This document shows positions 34,986 to 44,222 of a stretch of DNA of 64,000 nt, one piece after another. The translations under genes were made by a program, and so were the position numbers. The stretch lies in contig NZ_AOIP01000007.1 in assembly GCF_000337535.1 (NCBI RefSeq), forward strand, positions 45,640 to 109,639, read 5' to 3'. Source of the DNA: Natrialba aegyptia DSM 13077 (GTDB lineage Archaea > Halobacteriota > Halobacteria > Halobacteriales > Natrialbaceae). Numbering within the stretch: the stretch's first letter is position 1; the number at the start of each line of letters is the position of its first letter. Under the pieces are notes generated by a model that made no database searches, was not told where the DNA came from, and saw nothing but the letters and a program-made list of their open reading frames with translations.

Positions 34986-36065
34986 ATGACCGAACTGCTA
35001 GACGAACGCACAACTGCTGACAATCACGACGCAATGATGAACGAGATCAGATTCGCGGTACTGGGAACGGGAGGTATCGGTCGACGAACGCTCGAGGTAT
35101 CGACGTACAGGGACGGGTTGACGCCGGTTGCAGCCTGCGACCGTCACGGCGTCGCGATCGATCACGATGGGCTCGACGTGGACGAACTGCTCGCCGCCAC
35201 GGAAGGGAACATCGCATCCGACGGGGGCGTCACCCGGGTCAAGGAAACCGGTGAGCAGAAGGGTGTTGCGGCCTCGGCGCAGGCCGACCCGACTGCGACG
35301 CCGATCGACGATATCATCGCCGAGAGCGACGCCATCGATGCGGTCCTGATCGCACTCCCGAATTTCGAGCACGAGTTCATCCCGAAGGTTGCGGACCGGT
35401 TCGTCGAAGCCGACTATTCGGGCGTTCTCGTCGACGTGCTCAAGCGCTCGCGGGTTATCGGCATGCTCGACGAGCGCACCAGCGCGTTCGAAGATCGCGG
35501 TATCACGTTCGTTTGCGGGGCCGGCGCGACGCCGGGACTGCTGACGGGCGCGGCGGCGCTCGCCGCCCAGTCGTTCGTCGAGGTCGAGGCGGTCGATATC
35601 TGGTGGGGCGTCGGACTCAAATCCGGCTACGAGGACAACCGCGGCACCGTCCGCGAGGATATCGCGCACCTGCCCGACTACGATCTCGAAACCGTTCGCG
35701 AGATGGGAGACGACGAGATCGAGACGGTGATCGACGACCACGGCGGCGTCCTGGAGTTCCACGACATGGAACACGCCGACGACGTCTTGCTGGAGCGCGC
35801 CGGCATCTGCGAGGCGGCGGACGTGACCGTCGGCGGGATTCTCGACGTGACCTCGGACGAGAAGCCCACGACGACGACCGTCGAGGTGACGGGGACCACG
35901 TTCGACGGCGAACGAGGAACCAACACCGTCGAACTGGACGACGATACCAGCATGGCGGCAAACGTCAACGGGCCGGCGCTCGGCTACCTGAAATCCGCCG
36001 TTCGACGGAATCGAGCGGGCGAGTACGGCGTGTTCGGCCCGGCCGAACTCCTGCCGAGATTCTAA
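34986..36065 (+). CDS. bioU: BioU-type 7,8-diaminopelargonate synthase (single-turnover enzyme)
   Basis: 359 residues from the ATG at 34986; starts at 35034 and 35037 (MNEIRFAVLG) would drop 16-17 residues and fit the Rossmann start better. FAVLGTGGIGRR is the NAD(P)-binding loop. In cyanobacteria BioU replaces BioA: a lysine of the enzyme itself donates the amino group to 8-amino-7-oxononanoate, using each molecule once. The Lys in VLVDVLKRSR (residue 153) is the candidate donor. The gene lies between bioB and bioF and no bioA is present, which strongly supports this call. Databases may label it a saccharopine- or homoserine-dehydrogenase-like protein. Confidence 0.75.
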   Translation: MTELLDERTTADNHDAMMNEIRFAVLGTGGIGRRTLEVSTYRDGLTPVAACDRHGVAIDHDGLDVDELLAATEGNIASDGGVTRVKETGEQKGVAASAQADPTATPIDDIIAESDAIDAVLIALPNFEHEFIPKVADRFVEADYSGVLVDVLKRSRVIGMLDERTSAFEDRGITFVCGAGATPGLLTGAAALAAQSFVEVEAVDIWWGVGLKSGYEDNRGTVREDIAHLPDYDLETVREMGDDEIETVIDDHGGVLEFHDMEHADDVLLERAGICEAADVTVGGILDVTSDEKPTTTTVEVTGTTFDGERGTNTVELDDDTSMAANVNGPALGYLKSAVRRNRAGEYGVFGPAELLPRF

Positions 36066-36075
36066 TGGCCCGACG

Positions 36076-37317
36076 ATGACAGGCGACCTGAACTCGCGAA
36101 CCGACGGCGAGGCACCGGCGGACACCTGCGGATTCGCCCTTGCCGACCGACTCGCGGCGCGCGACGCTCGCGGTCTCCGCCGGGATCTCCGACCCACCGA
36201 CCGCGTCGCCGGCCGGGCACGGATGGCGGCGGACCCGGGCCGCGGCCGTCCCGTCTACGGCGATGAACAGCTCGTCTTCGGGTCGAACAATTACCTCGGC
36301 CTGGCGCGCGACGACCGCGTCGTCCGAGCCGCGCAGGAGGCGGCCGCCGCGGTCGGCACCGGCGCGGGCGCGAGCCGTCTCGTGACCGGGGATACGGGCC
36401 TCCACCGTGCGCTGGAACGCGATCTCGCCGAGACGAAAGGCACCGAGCGCGCCCTCCTCTTCTCCTCCGGGTACGCCGCCAACGTCGGTACCGTCGCGGC
36501 GCTCGACCCGGACGTGATCTTCTCCGACGAACTCAACCACGCGAGCATCATCGACGGCTGTCGACTCGCCGACGCCGAGACGGTCGTGTACGACCACTGC
36601 GATAGCGGATCGCTCTGCGAGGTGATGGCCGCTCGACGGGACGAGCGCGACGCCGGCGAGTCGTGGCTCGTCGTGACGGATTCGGTGTTCAGCATGGACG
36701 GTGACGTGGCACCGCTTTCGGCGATCTGCGACGCGGCCGACCGACACGACGCGTGGGTGATGGTCGACGAAGCTCACGCGACCGGCCTCTACGAAGGCGG
36801 CGGCATCGTCCAGCGCGAGGGTCTCGGCGACCGAGTGCAGGTTCAGGTGGGAACGCTCTCGAAGGCGCTCGCCAGCCAGGGCGGCTACGTCGTCGGAAAC
36901 GATCGCCTCGTAACGTACCTGCTCAACGCGGCGCGGTCGTTCGTCTTCTCGACCGGCCTCGCGCCGCCGGCGGTCGGGGCCGCCCGCGAGGCACTTCGGA
37001 TCGCGCACGAGGGGACGCGCCCTGCGCGACTGTGGAACACCGTCGACCGCCTCCGCGACGGCCTCGAATCGCTCGGGTACGACGTACTGGGCGAGACGCA
37101 GATCCTGCCCGTCGTCGTCGGCGACCGTGACGACGCGCTCGCGCTCGCCGACCGGCTCTCGGACCGCGGTATCGTCGCACCGGCGATACGCCCGCCGACG
37201 GTGCCCGCGGGGACGAGCCGCATTCGCATCGCGCCCACGGCCACACACACTGCAGCCGAACTCGAGCGCTGTCTGGATGCCTTCGAACGCGCGGGACGGG
37301 AGCTTGATCTGGTATGA
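36076..37317 (+). CDS. bioF: 8-amino-7-oxononanoate synthase
   Basis: 413 residues, a PLP enzyme that condenses a pimeloyl thioester with L-alanine. The PLP lysine is in GTLSKALASQGGYVVG; the Asp/His pair is in VMVDEAHATG; SNNYLGLARD is the N-terminal motif. No bioC/bioH or bioW gene is seen, so the source of pimeloyl groups is not shown here. It overlaps bioD by 4 bases (ATGA). Confidence 0.93.
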   Translation: MTGDLNSRTDGEAPADTCGFALADRLAARDARGLRRDLRPTDRVAGRARMAADPGRGRPVYGDEQLVFGSNNYLGLARDDRVVRAAQEAAAAVGTGAGASRLVTGDTGLHRALERDLAETKGTERALLFSSGYAANVGTVAALDPDVIFSDELNHASIIDGCRLADAETVVYDHCDSGSLCEVMAARRDERDAGESWLVVTDSVFSMDGDVAPLSAICDAADRHDAWVMVDEAHATGLYEGGGIVQREGLGDRVQVQVGTLSKALASQGGYVVGNDRLVTYLLNAARSFVFSTGLAPPAVGAAREALRIAHEGTRPARLWNTVDRLRDGLESLGYDVLGETQILPVVVGDRDDALALADRLSDRGIVAPAIRPPTVPAGTSRIRIAPTATHTAAELERCLDAFERAGRELDLV

Positions 37318-38021
37318 ATTCCGGGACGAAGACGTCCGAGAACGCGGTCGCCGTCGTCGGAACCGATACCGGCGTCGGCAAGACCGTCGTCACGGCGGGG
37401 CTCGTCGGCTGGCTTCGTGAGGAGGGCTACGACGCGCGTGCGATCAAACCCGCCCAGACCGGGTATCCGCCGGACGACGACGCGGCGTTCGTCGCCGACG
37501 CCTGTGGAACCGAGCGGGCGGCGACGTGCTGCCGTCGTCTCGAACCGGCGCTGGCACCTGCCGTCGCCGCCACCGTCGCGGACGAACCGCTCTCGTACGA
37601 CTCGCTTCTCGAGGATGTCGCCGCCGAACTCGACGCGGCGAACCCGGGCGTCGTCGAGGGCATCGGCGGGCTGCGAGTTCCGCTGGCGGACGGCCGCGAC
37701 GTGCTCGATCTGGTCGCCGACCTCGGCGTGCCCGCGGTGGTCGTCGCCCGGTCCGGATTGGGAACGCTAAACCACACCGCGCTGTCGGTATCGGCGCTTC
37801 GCCGTCGCGGCGTCGACGTAACCGGGATCGTCCTGAATCAGTACGACGGCGAATCGCTCGCGGAGCGGACGAACCCCGACGCGCTCGCGGAGATGGTCGA
37901 CTGCCCGATTCACACGCTGCCGTCGTTTTCCGTCGCGGAGCCGTCGGACGCCGTCTCGGCCGTCAGTGCCGCGCTTCCGCGATCGATCTTCGACGATATT
38001 CTCCCCGCGGAGCGCGTGTAA
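37314..38021 (+). CDS. bioD: Dethiobiotin synthetase
   Basis: 235 residues. It carboxylates 7,8-diaminopelargonate with ATP to close the ureido ring. P-loop VVGTDTGVGKTVVTAG is at residues 14-29, AIKPAQTGYP follows, and VEGIGGLRVPLADGRDVLDL is the family block. Last gene of the operon; a TGAACTCG octamer follows the stop at 38025-38032, then menB with its own promoter. Confidence 0.93.
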   Translation: MNSGTKTSENAVAVVGTDTGVGKTVVTAGLVGWLREEGYDARAIKPAQTGYPPDDDAAFVADACGTERAATCCRRLEPALAPAVAATVADEPLSYDSLLEDVAAELDAANPGVVEGIGGLRVPLADGRDVLDLVADLGVPAVVVARSGLGTLNHTALSVSALRRRGVDVTGIVLNQYDGESLAERTNPDALAEMVDCPIHTLPSFSVAEPSDAVSAVSAALPRSIFDDILPAERV

Positions 38022-38148
38022 CCGCGAGTTCACCTTTCGGAGCCGTTGCACGCTGACCCGCGACGGGTGCGACGGGTGCGACGGGTTGCAGACGAGACGG
38101 CCGGCGAGAACCGATACTATATCAGGACTCGCCCCCCACACTCGGGCG

Positions 38149-39051
38149 ATGGTTTCGGAACTCTTCGACGAGGACCGCTGGGAGCCGATCGACGAGTTCG
38201 ACTTCCGCGATCTCACCTACCACCGGGCGGTCGACTCCGGGACGGTTCGGATCGCTTTCGACCGGCCCGACGTGCGAAACGCCTTCCGGCCGGGAACGGT
38301 GGACGAACTGTACGACGCGCTGGATCACGCCAAGCGCCAGACGGACGTGGGCTGTATCCTCTTGACAGGGAACGGGCCGTCCTCGAAGGACGGCGGCTGG
38401 GCGTTCTGTTCCGGGGGCGACCAGACGGTTCGCGGCGAGGACGGCTACCAGTACACGGGCGAGGACGAGGAGAGCGAGGCCGCGCGCGCTTCGGAGCAGG
38501 GACGCCTGCACATTCTCGAGGTGCAGCGGCTCATCCGCCATATTCCCAAGGTCGTCGTCTGCGTCGTGCCGGGCTGGGCCGTCGGCGGCGGCCACTCGCT
38601 GCACGTCGTTTGCGACCTCACGCTCGCGAGCGAGGAGCACGCGAAGTTCCTCCAGACCGACCCCGATGTGGCGAGCTACGACGCCGGCTTCGGCTCGGCC
38701 TACCTGGCCAAGCAGATCGGCCAGAAGAAGGCCCGCGAAGTGTTCTTCCTCGGCAAAACGTACTCCGCCGAGGAGGCGGCAGAGATGGGGATGGTCAACG
38801 AGGCGGTACCCCACGCTGAACTCGAGGAGACGGCCCTGGAGTGGGGCGAGCGCATCAACGCCAAGAGCCCGACGGCGATGCGGATGCTGAAGTACGCCTT
38901 TAACATGACCGACGACGGGATGGTCGGCCAACAGGTGTTCGCCGGCGAAGCGACGCGGCTGGGGTACATGACCGACGAGGCCGCGGAGGGCCGAGACGCT
39001 TTCGTCGAGGGTCGCGAACCGGAATTCGACGAATTCCCCTGGCACTACTGA
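38149..39051 (+). CDS. menB: 1,4-dihydroxy-2-naphthoyl-CoA synthase
   Basis: 300 residues from the ATG at 38149. This crotonase-fold enzyme closes the naphthoate ring from o-succinylbenzoyl-CoA. Signature blocks are AFCSGGDQTVRGEDGYQYTG and VPGWAVGGGHSLHVVCDLT, with EAVPHAELEETALEW near the end. ACTATATC lies 30 nt upstream as TATA box. Upstream of it three GCGACGGGT-type units repeat in tandem (38059-38084). Confidence 0.93.
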   Translation: MVSELFDEDRWEPIDEFDFRDLTYHRAVDSGTVRIAFDRPDVRNAFRPGTVDELYDALDHAKRQTDVGCILLTGNGPSSKDGGWAFCSGGDQTVRGEDGYQYTGEDEESEAARASEQGRLHILEVQRLIRHIPKVVVCVVPGWAVGGGHSLHVVCDLTLASEEHAKFLQTDPDVASYDAGFGSAYLAKQIGQKKAREVFFLGKTYSAEEAAEMGMVNEAVPHAELEETALEWGERINAKSPTAMRMLKYAFNMTDDGMVGQQVFAGEATRLGYMTDEAAEGRDAFVEGREPEFDEFPWHY

Positions 39052-39239
39052 GACGAACCGCTAAAAGTCAGTTCCGGCGCGCCCACGAACTGTCCTGCAT
39101 GTACGCCGGGTGATCGGTACGGCAGACCGTACGATTCGTAGCGGGACGGCAGCGGGCTGTCGCGAGTTCAGCGCGGGCGGCTTTTTCGTAGCGGTCGTTC
39201 GCTCGAAAGGAGTAACGCTTTGGACCCTGCGCGACGGTA

Positions 39240-40574
39240 GTGGTGACTGTGACGCTCCCCGACCGGTCCGCCCTCTCCCGCCGGGCGTACGTTCGGGCGC
39301 TCGTCGCCGTCGGCGGCGGGGCCGCCCTCAGCGCCTGTCTCGACGTGACTCGCGACGGAGACGACGCCGACCCCGTTCCCGCGGGCACGGACGACCCCGA
39401 CTCGCTGCCGGCGCGCCAGCACGCCTGGAACGAGTTCAGCGCGCGCGACGAGGACGGGAACGTGCAGTTGCCCGAGCATCACGCGTTGGTTCCGTTATCG
39501 CTCGCGTCGGATGCGGCCGGCGACGCCGAGGGCAACAACGGTGACGACGGCACGACCGCGCCGAGCGAGGACGACCGCCAGACGACCGAAACCGCGCTGC
39601 GGACGCTCGAGCGGGCCTACGAGTGGAGCCACGAGGGGCTGGTCTTTACGCTCGGCTACACGCCCGCGTACTTCGACCGGTTCGAGGGCTCGTTGCCCGA
39701 CTCGGTCGATCTGCCGGCCCCCGAAGCGCTGACGGCGCGCGAGGACCCCGCGTTCGACGAGTTCGACGCGTTGCTCCACCTCGCGAGCGACCGGCCGGAC
39801 GTCGTTCTCGCCGCCGAGGAGGGCCTGTTCGGCGACCGGAATGAACTCAACGGAATCGACCTCGAAACTGACCTCACCGGCGTCTTCGACCGCCACGACG
39901 ACCGCCGGCGGACCGGATTCGTCGGCGCGGGGCTCCCGGCGTCGAAGACCGACGTTCCGGGCGTCCCCGAGTCGGTCCCCGAGGACGCACCGTTCCTGAT
40001 GGGGTTTCGCTCCGGATTCGCCCGCACGCAGGCGAGCGAGGACCGCGTGACGATCGACGCCGGCCCGTTCGCCGGCGGGACGACCCAGCACGTCTCCTCG
40101 ATGGACATCCAACTCGACGTCTGGTTCGGTCAGGACAACCACCACCAGCGCGTCTCGAAACTGTTCAGCCCGACCCACGCCGCGGACGAACTCGTCGGCG
40201 AGGTCGGCGACGAACTCGCGGACACGAGCGGCGTGACCGACGACGGCATCGCATCGGCCGAAGCCGCCGCGCGCGAACACGGCGTCGTCGGCCACGCACA
40301 GAAGGCCTCTCGGGCGAGAGAAGACGGCAACCCGCCGCTCCTGCGCCGCGATTTCAGCACCGTCGACGGTGACCGGCCGGGACAGCACTTCCTCGCGCTC
40401 CAGCGGGGCATCGGCGAGTTCGTTCGCGTCCGCGAGGCGATGACCGGCGCGGACCTCGACGTCTCGTCGGCGAACAACGGCATCCTCCACTACCTGTTCG
40501 TCAACAGACGGGGGAACTACCTGCTGCCGCCGCGGTCGTTGCGGGCGCTGCCGCCGACGGCACCGAACTCGTGA
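39240..40574 (+). CDS. Exported lipoprotein related to DyP-type peroxidase / EfeB
   Basis: 444 residues (GTG start at 39240; GTGs at 39243 and 39249 are alternatives). Tat signal SRRAYVRALVAVGGGAA leads to lipobox LSAC, so it should be a surface lipoprotein. LVFTLGYTPAYFDRFEG and LLHLASDRPDVVLAA match the DyP N-terminal half; GFRSG at about 255-259 sits where DyP has its catalytic GxxDG; VVGHAQKASRAR (His 352) fits the proximal haem His; HFLALQRGIGEFVRV matches the DyP C-terminal helix. The catalytic Asp appears as Ser. EfeB is the DyP member of the EfeUOB iron-uptake system. A P19-like gene follows by 40 bases. Confidence 0.6.
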   Translation: MVTVTLPDRSALSRRAYVRALVAVGGGAALSACLDVTRDGDDADPVPAGTDDPDSLPARQHAWNEFSARDEDGNVQLPEHHALVPLSLASDAAGDAEGNNGDDGTTAPSEDDRQTTETALRTLERAYEWSHEGLVFTLGYTPAYFDRFEGSLPDSVDLPAPEALTAREDPAFDEFDALLHLASDRPDVVLAAEEGLFGDRNELNGIDLETDLTGVFDRHDDRRRTGFVGAGLPASKTDVPGVPESVPEDAPFLMGFRSGFARTQASEDRVTIDAGPFAGGTTQHVSSMDIQLDVWFGQDNHHQRVSKLFSPTHAADELVGEVGDELADTSGVTDDGIASAEAAAREHGVVGHAQKASRAREDGNPPLLRRDFSTVDGDRPGQHFLALQRGIGEFVRVREAMTGADLDVSSANNGILHYLFVNRRGNYLLPPRSLRALPPTAPNS

Positions 40575-40614
40575 GGTCCCCAAGACGCCCGTTCGATAGC
40601 GAAAACTACACAAT

Positions 40615-42096
40615 ATGGCTCCCGACGATCCGACCGCGGACGATTCGGCCGGAAGCAGCGATCGAAGGACGGCAATAGGCCCTGTCCTGGCCCCGGCTAC
40701 GGACACGACTACGACGGCCACCCGTCGGACGCTTCTTTCGCGAACCGGTGCGATATCGGGAGCGCTCGCGACGGGACTCGCGGGCTGTCTCGGCCTCGGT
40801 GGGGGCGGAGACGACGAGGAGCAAGACGGCGACTACGGCGGCCGACAACCGACGGTGACCGTCGAGGACCCGCCGAATGCGGTCTTCCTGCCGACCCACC
40901 GGGAGGCGATGCGGGTCGGAGAGCCCGTGACGGCCGGCGAGTTCAGGTTCGTTCCGATGCTCTCGTATCCGCATCCGTTCTGGACGATCGCCGGCAGCGA
41001 CGACGCGGCGGTCGAGCGCGAGACGCCAGATGTCGGGCGCGGCGTACACATGATGATTACGGTCCAAGACCGGGAGACGGGGCTCGTGGTGCCGGTCGAC
41101 GAGGGCATTCAGTTTCGGATTCGATCGGACGGCGAGCGGGTCGGCTCGCCGGTGTCGCCGTGGGCGATGCTCTCACAGGAGATGGGCTTTCACTTCGGGG
41201 ACAACGTGGGGTTGCCGGGAGACGGAACCTACGAAGTCGAGGTGACGATCCCGCCGCTTTCGGTCCGGCGCACCGGCGTGCTGGCGGGGCGAGGTGAAGA
41301 GCGCGCGACGGGGACGTTCGAGTTCGAGTACGACGACGAGTTCAGAGACCAGGTTATCGACGGGATCGACTATCTCGAGCGGGATCGGTGGGGAGAGCGG
41401 GGGGCGTTGGAGCCGATGGGTGCCGGTGCCGATGGCAGTGATGGGAGTGATAGTGGTGGGAGTGACGCTGACGGCAACGCCGGGCACGGCGAGATGGATC
41501 ACGCGCACGTGCCGTACGCGACCGTTCCCGCGGTCGATGCGTACGCGGGAACCCGTCTCGTTGGCGACGCGTCCTCCGGTGGCGCATCTTCCGCCGGCGC
41601 GGACGGCGAAGAGACTGCCGCCGCCGAACTCCCGCGCAGCGACGATGCGCCGATCGTCGCCGTCCTGTTCGAGACCGACGCCGACGCCGACGAATCGGAC
41701 CTGGCGCGCTTGGCCGGCGACGAGAACCGGACCCAGAACCCCGAGCAGTACCTCCTCGTCTCCCCCAGAACCCCCTACAACCGCGTGCCGCTTCCCGACG
41801 CCGCGCTTACCGCTTCCATCGAGCGCGACGGCGAACTCGTCGCGGAGCACGAACTCGAGCAGACGCTCGATAGCGAGTACGGACACCATTACGGCGTCGT
41901 GGTGTCGGGGACAGGATCGGATACGTCCGATTCGGAGTCGTCGTCGGCCATCCGTTCGGGCGACTCCGTAATCGTTTCCGTCGACTCGCCGCCCCAGGTT
42001 GCCAGACATCAAGGCTACGAGACGGCGTTTCTGGAGATGGAAGCGGTGACGTTCGAGGTGCCAGACGGTGCTGAGGGCGGCGACACCGGAAATTAG
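40615..42096 (+). CDS. P19/Tpd-like metal-binding lipoprotein
   Basis: 493 residues. Tat-like signal ATRRTLLSRTGAISGALATG leads to lipobox LAGC. The core (about residues 80-220) has GRGVHMMITVQDRETGLVVP and QEMGFHFGDNVGLPGDGTYE, which match the P19/Tp34 family of periplasmic iron/copper-binding proteins (HYGANI..G.Y motif). A Gly/Ser/Asp linker with GHGEMDHAHVPYA (a His/Met cluster) follows, then a second beta domain (about 340-490). P19 works with an iron permease; no permease is in the window. Its neighbour is a DyP/EfeB relative, so a metal-uptake module is likely, not proven. Confidence 0.6.
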   Translation: MAPDDPTADDSAGSSDRRTAIGPVLAPATDTTTTATRRTLLSRTGAISGALATGLAGCLGLGGGGDDEEQDGDYGGRQPTVTVEDPPNAVFLPTHREAMRVGEPVTAGEFRFVPMLSYPHPFWTIAGSDDAAVERETPDVGRGVHMMITVQDRETGLVVPVDEGIQFRIRSDGERVGSPVSPWAMLSQEMGFHFGDNVGLPGDGTYEVEVTIPPLSVRRTGVLAGRGEERATGTFEFEYDDEFRDQVIDGIDYLERDRWGERGALEPMGAGADGSDGSDSGGSDADGNAGHGEMDHAHVPYATVPAVDAYAGTRLVGDASSGGASSAGADGEETAAAELPRSDDAPIVAVLFETDADADESDLARLAGDENRTQNPEQYLLVSPRTPYNRVPLPDAALTASIERDGELVAEHELEQTLDSEYGHHYGVVVSGTGSDTSDSESSSAIRSGDSVIVSVDSPPQVARHQGYETAFLEMEAVTFEVPDGAEGGDTGN

Positions 42097-42186
42097 TCGA
42101 TTAGCGTCGACGGTAGCCGTGCTGACAGGGCACATGTTCGGCTGCAATGCCAACGTTGACACTCTCTCGAGTCGGACACTCGACCC

Positions 42187-43128
42187 ATGAGCACGGCTGA
42201 GGTCGAACTGTCACGTCCGAAGGCGTGGCTACTGGCTGCACGCCCGCAGACCCTGCCCGCGGCCGCGGCACCGGTTATCGTCGGCTCGGGCGTTGCGGCC
42301 GCCGAGGGCGTCTTCGAACTGCTGCCGGCGCTGTTTGCGTTCGTCGGTGCTGCGCTGATTCAGATCGGGACGAACTTCGCGAACGACTACTACGACGCGA
42401 TCAACGGCGCGGACACCGAGGATCGGGACGGGTTCACCCGCGTCACGCAGGCGGGACTCATCCCGGCCCGGCAGGTCAAACTCGCGACGATTATCACGTT
42501 CGCACTCGCGATCCTTTCTGGCACCTATCTGGTCTACGTCGGCGGCGTGCCGATCCTCGTCGTCGGCCTCGTGAGCGTCTTCTGCGGCTGGGCGTACACC
42601 GGCGGCCCCTATCCGCTCGGCTACCACGGGCTCGGCGATCTCTTCGTCTTCGTCTTCTTCGGCGTCGTCGCCGTCGTCGGGACGTTCTACGTGCAGGCTG
42701 CCGCTGCCGCCGTCGAACCGCTCACAACGACGCTTCCCGAGGGAATCGTCACTCGCGAGGCGATTCTCGCGAGCCTTCCCGTCGCCGCCCTCTCGACGGC
42801 GATTATCGTCGTCAACAACGTCCGCGACTTAGAAACCGACGCGGAGACGGGCAAACGCACGCTCGCCGTCCGACTCGGCTATCGCGGCAGCCGCATCGAG
42901 TTCACCGCGCTGCTCGCGCTGGCGTACCTCGTTCCGGTGTGGCTCTGGCTCGGCGAGGGACTCGGAGCGAGCGCGTTGCTGCCGCTCGTTTCGCTGCCCT
43001 ACGCGGCGTCGATCGCGCGGACGCTCTGGACCAGAACCGACGGCGAGGCGCTCAATCCCGCGCTCGAGGCGACCGGAAAGCTCCTCGCGCTGTACGCGGC
43101 GTTGTTCGCCGGGGGACTGGTGATCTAA
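42187..43128 (+). CDS. menA: 1,4-dihydroxy-2-naphthoate prenyltransferase
   Basis: 313 residues with eight or nine helices. It attaches the polyprenyl chain to the naphthoate ring in the membrane. The two Asp-rich motifs that bind prenyl diphosphate through Mg are [17 protein letters not shown] and [18 protein letters not shown]. The next gene, menC, starts with a GTG 3 bases after its stop. Confidence 0.93.
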   Translation: MSTAEVELSRPKAWLLAARPQTLPAAAAPVIVGSGVAAAEGVFELLPALFAFVGAALIQIGTNFANDYYDAINGADTEDRDGFTRVTQAGLIPARQVKLATIITFALAILSGTYLVYVGGVPILVVGLVSVFCGWAYTGGPYPLGYHGLGDLFVFVFFGVVAVVGTFYVQAAAAAVEPLTTTLPEGIVTREAILASLPVAALSTAIIVVNNVRDLETDAETGKRTLAVRLGYRGSRIEFTALLALAYLVPVWLWLGEGLGASALLPLVSLPYAASIARTLWTRTDGEALNPALEATGKLLALYAALFAGGLVI

Positions 43129-43130
43129 CC

Positions 43131-44222
43131 GTGGGGGCGAACGCGAACGCCGACTGCGATCTCGAACTCGCGTATCGGCGGTTCTCGCTCGCGCTGACGT
43201 CGCCGCTCGAAACTGCGGCCGGCTCGATCGACGCCCGCGAGGGGTTTCTGGTTCGGATCGTCGACGGAACCGACGCTGCCTCCCCGACCGCCGGCTACGG
43301 CGAGGCGACGCCGCTTCCCGGCTGGACCGAACCGATCGAGGACTGCGAGGCGGCGCTCGACCGCGCCGAGCGGGCACTCGAAGGTGGCGGACCGGAGGAC
43401 GCGCTCGAGGCCGTCGCGGGAAACGGTGCGGCCCGACACGGCGTGTCGCTCGCGCTCGCGGATCTGCAGGCGACCCGCCAGGCGACGCCGCTGTACCGGT
43501 ATATCGGTCAGGGACCGATGGTCGGCCGCGTTCCGGTGAACGCGACGATCGGCGACGGACCGCCGGACGAAACCGCCCATCAGGCAGCAGCCGCGGTCCA
43601 GCGTGGTTTCGACTGTTGCAAGCTCAAAGCCGGCCGTCGGTCGATCGAGGCCGACATCGACCGCGTCCGGCGAACGCGTGAGGTCGTCGGCCCCGATGTC
43701 GAACTCCGCGTCGATGCGAACGAAGCCTGGACGTTCGAGGAGGCGGCCCGAGCGATCGACGCGTTCGCCGAGCTGGGCGTCTCGATTCTCGAACAGCCGC
43801 TTCCGGCCGGCGCGCTCGCGGGACACGCCGACCTTCGAGAGCGAGCGGCCGGCACCGTCTCGGTCGCACTCGATGAAGGCGTACTCGAACACGGCGTCGA
43901 CGCCATCTGCGAGGCCCAGGCCGCCGACGTAGCCGTCCTGAAGCCGATGGCACTCGGCGGGATCGATATCGCACGGAAGATCGCAGCCTGGTTCGCCGAA
44001 CTCGGCGTGACGCCGCTGGTGACGACGACGATCGACGGCGTCGTCGCACGAACGGGTGCCGTCCACCTCGCGGCGGCGATCCCCAACGTTCCGGCCTGCG
44101 GGCTCGCAACCGGCGAGTTGCTCGCCGAGGACCTCGGCCGCGACCCCGTCCTCTTCGAGAGCGGTGCCGCCGTCGTCCCGCAGGCGAAAGGCCTCGGCGT
44201 CGAAGGGGTGTGGCAGGAATGA
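43131..44222 (+). CDS. menC: o-succinylbenzoate synthase
   Basis: 363 residues from the GTG at 43131; the open frame extends far upstream over menA but that part is an out-of-frame shadow. Enolase-superfamily dehydratase: KLKAGRRSIEAD carries the acid/base Lys, metal ligands are in LRVDANEAWTF and SILEQPLP and VALDEGV, and the second Lys is in AVLKPMALGG. It overlaps menE by 4 bases. Confidence 0.92.
   Translation: MGANANADCDLELAYRRFSLALTSPLETAAGSIDAREGFLVRIVDGTDAASPTAGYGEATPLPGWTEPIEDCEAALDRAERALEGGGPEDALEAVAGNGAARHGVSLALADLQATRQATPLYRYIGQGPMVGRVPVNATIGDGPPDETAHQAAAAVQRGFDCCKLKAGRRSIEADIDRVRRTREVVGPDVELRVDANEAWTFEEAARAIDAFAELGVSILEQPLPAGALAGHADLRERAAGTVSVALDEGVLEHGVDAICEAQAADVAVLKPMALGGIDIARKIAAWFAELGVTPLVTTTIDGVVARTGAVHLAAAIPNVPACGLATGELLAEDLGRDPVLFESGAAVVPQAKGLGVEGVWQE

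Noticed and set aside
42225..43130. Upstream extension of the menC frame across menA
   Set aside because: The extension is Arg-rich shadow of menA. The MenC family starts near the GTG at 43131, 3 bases after the menA stop.
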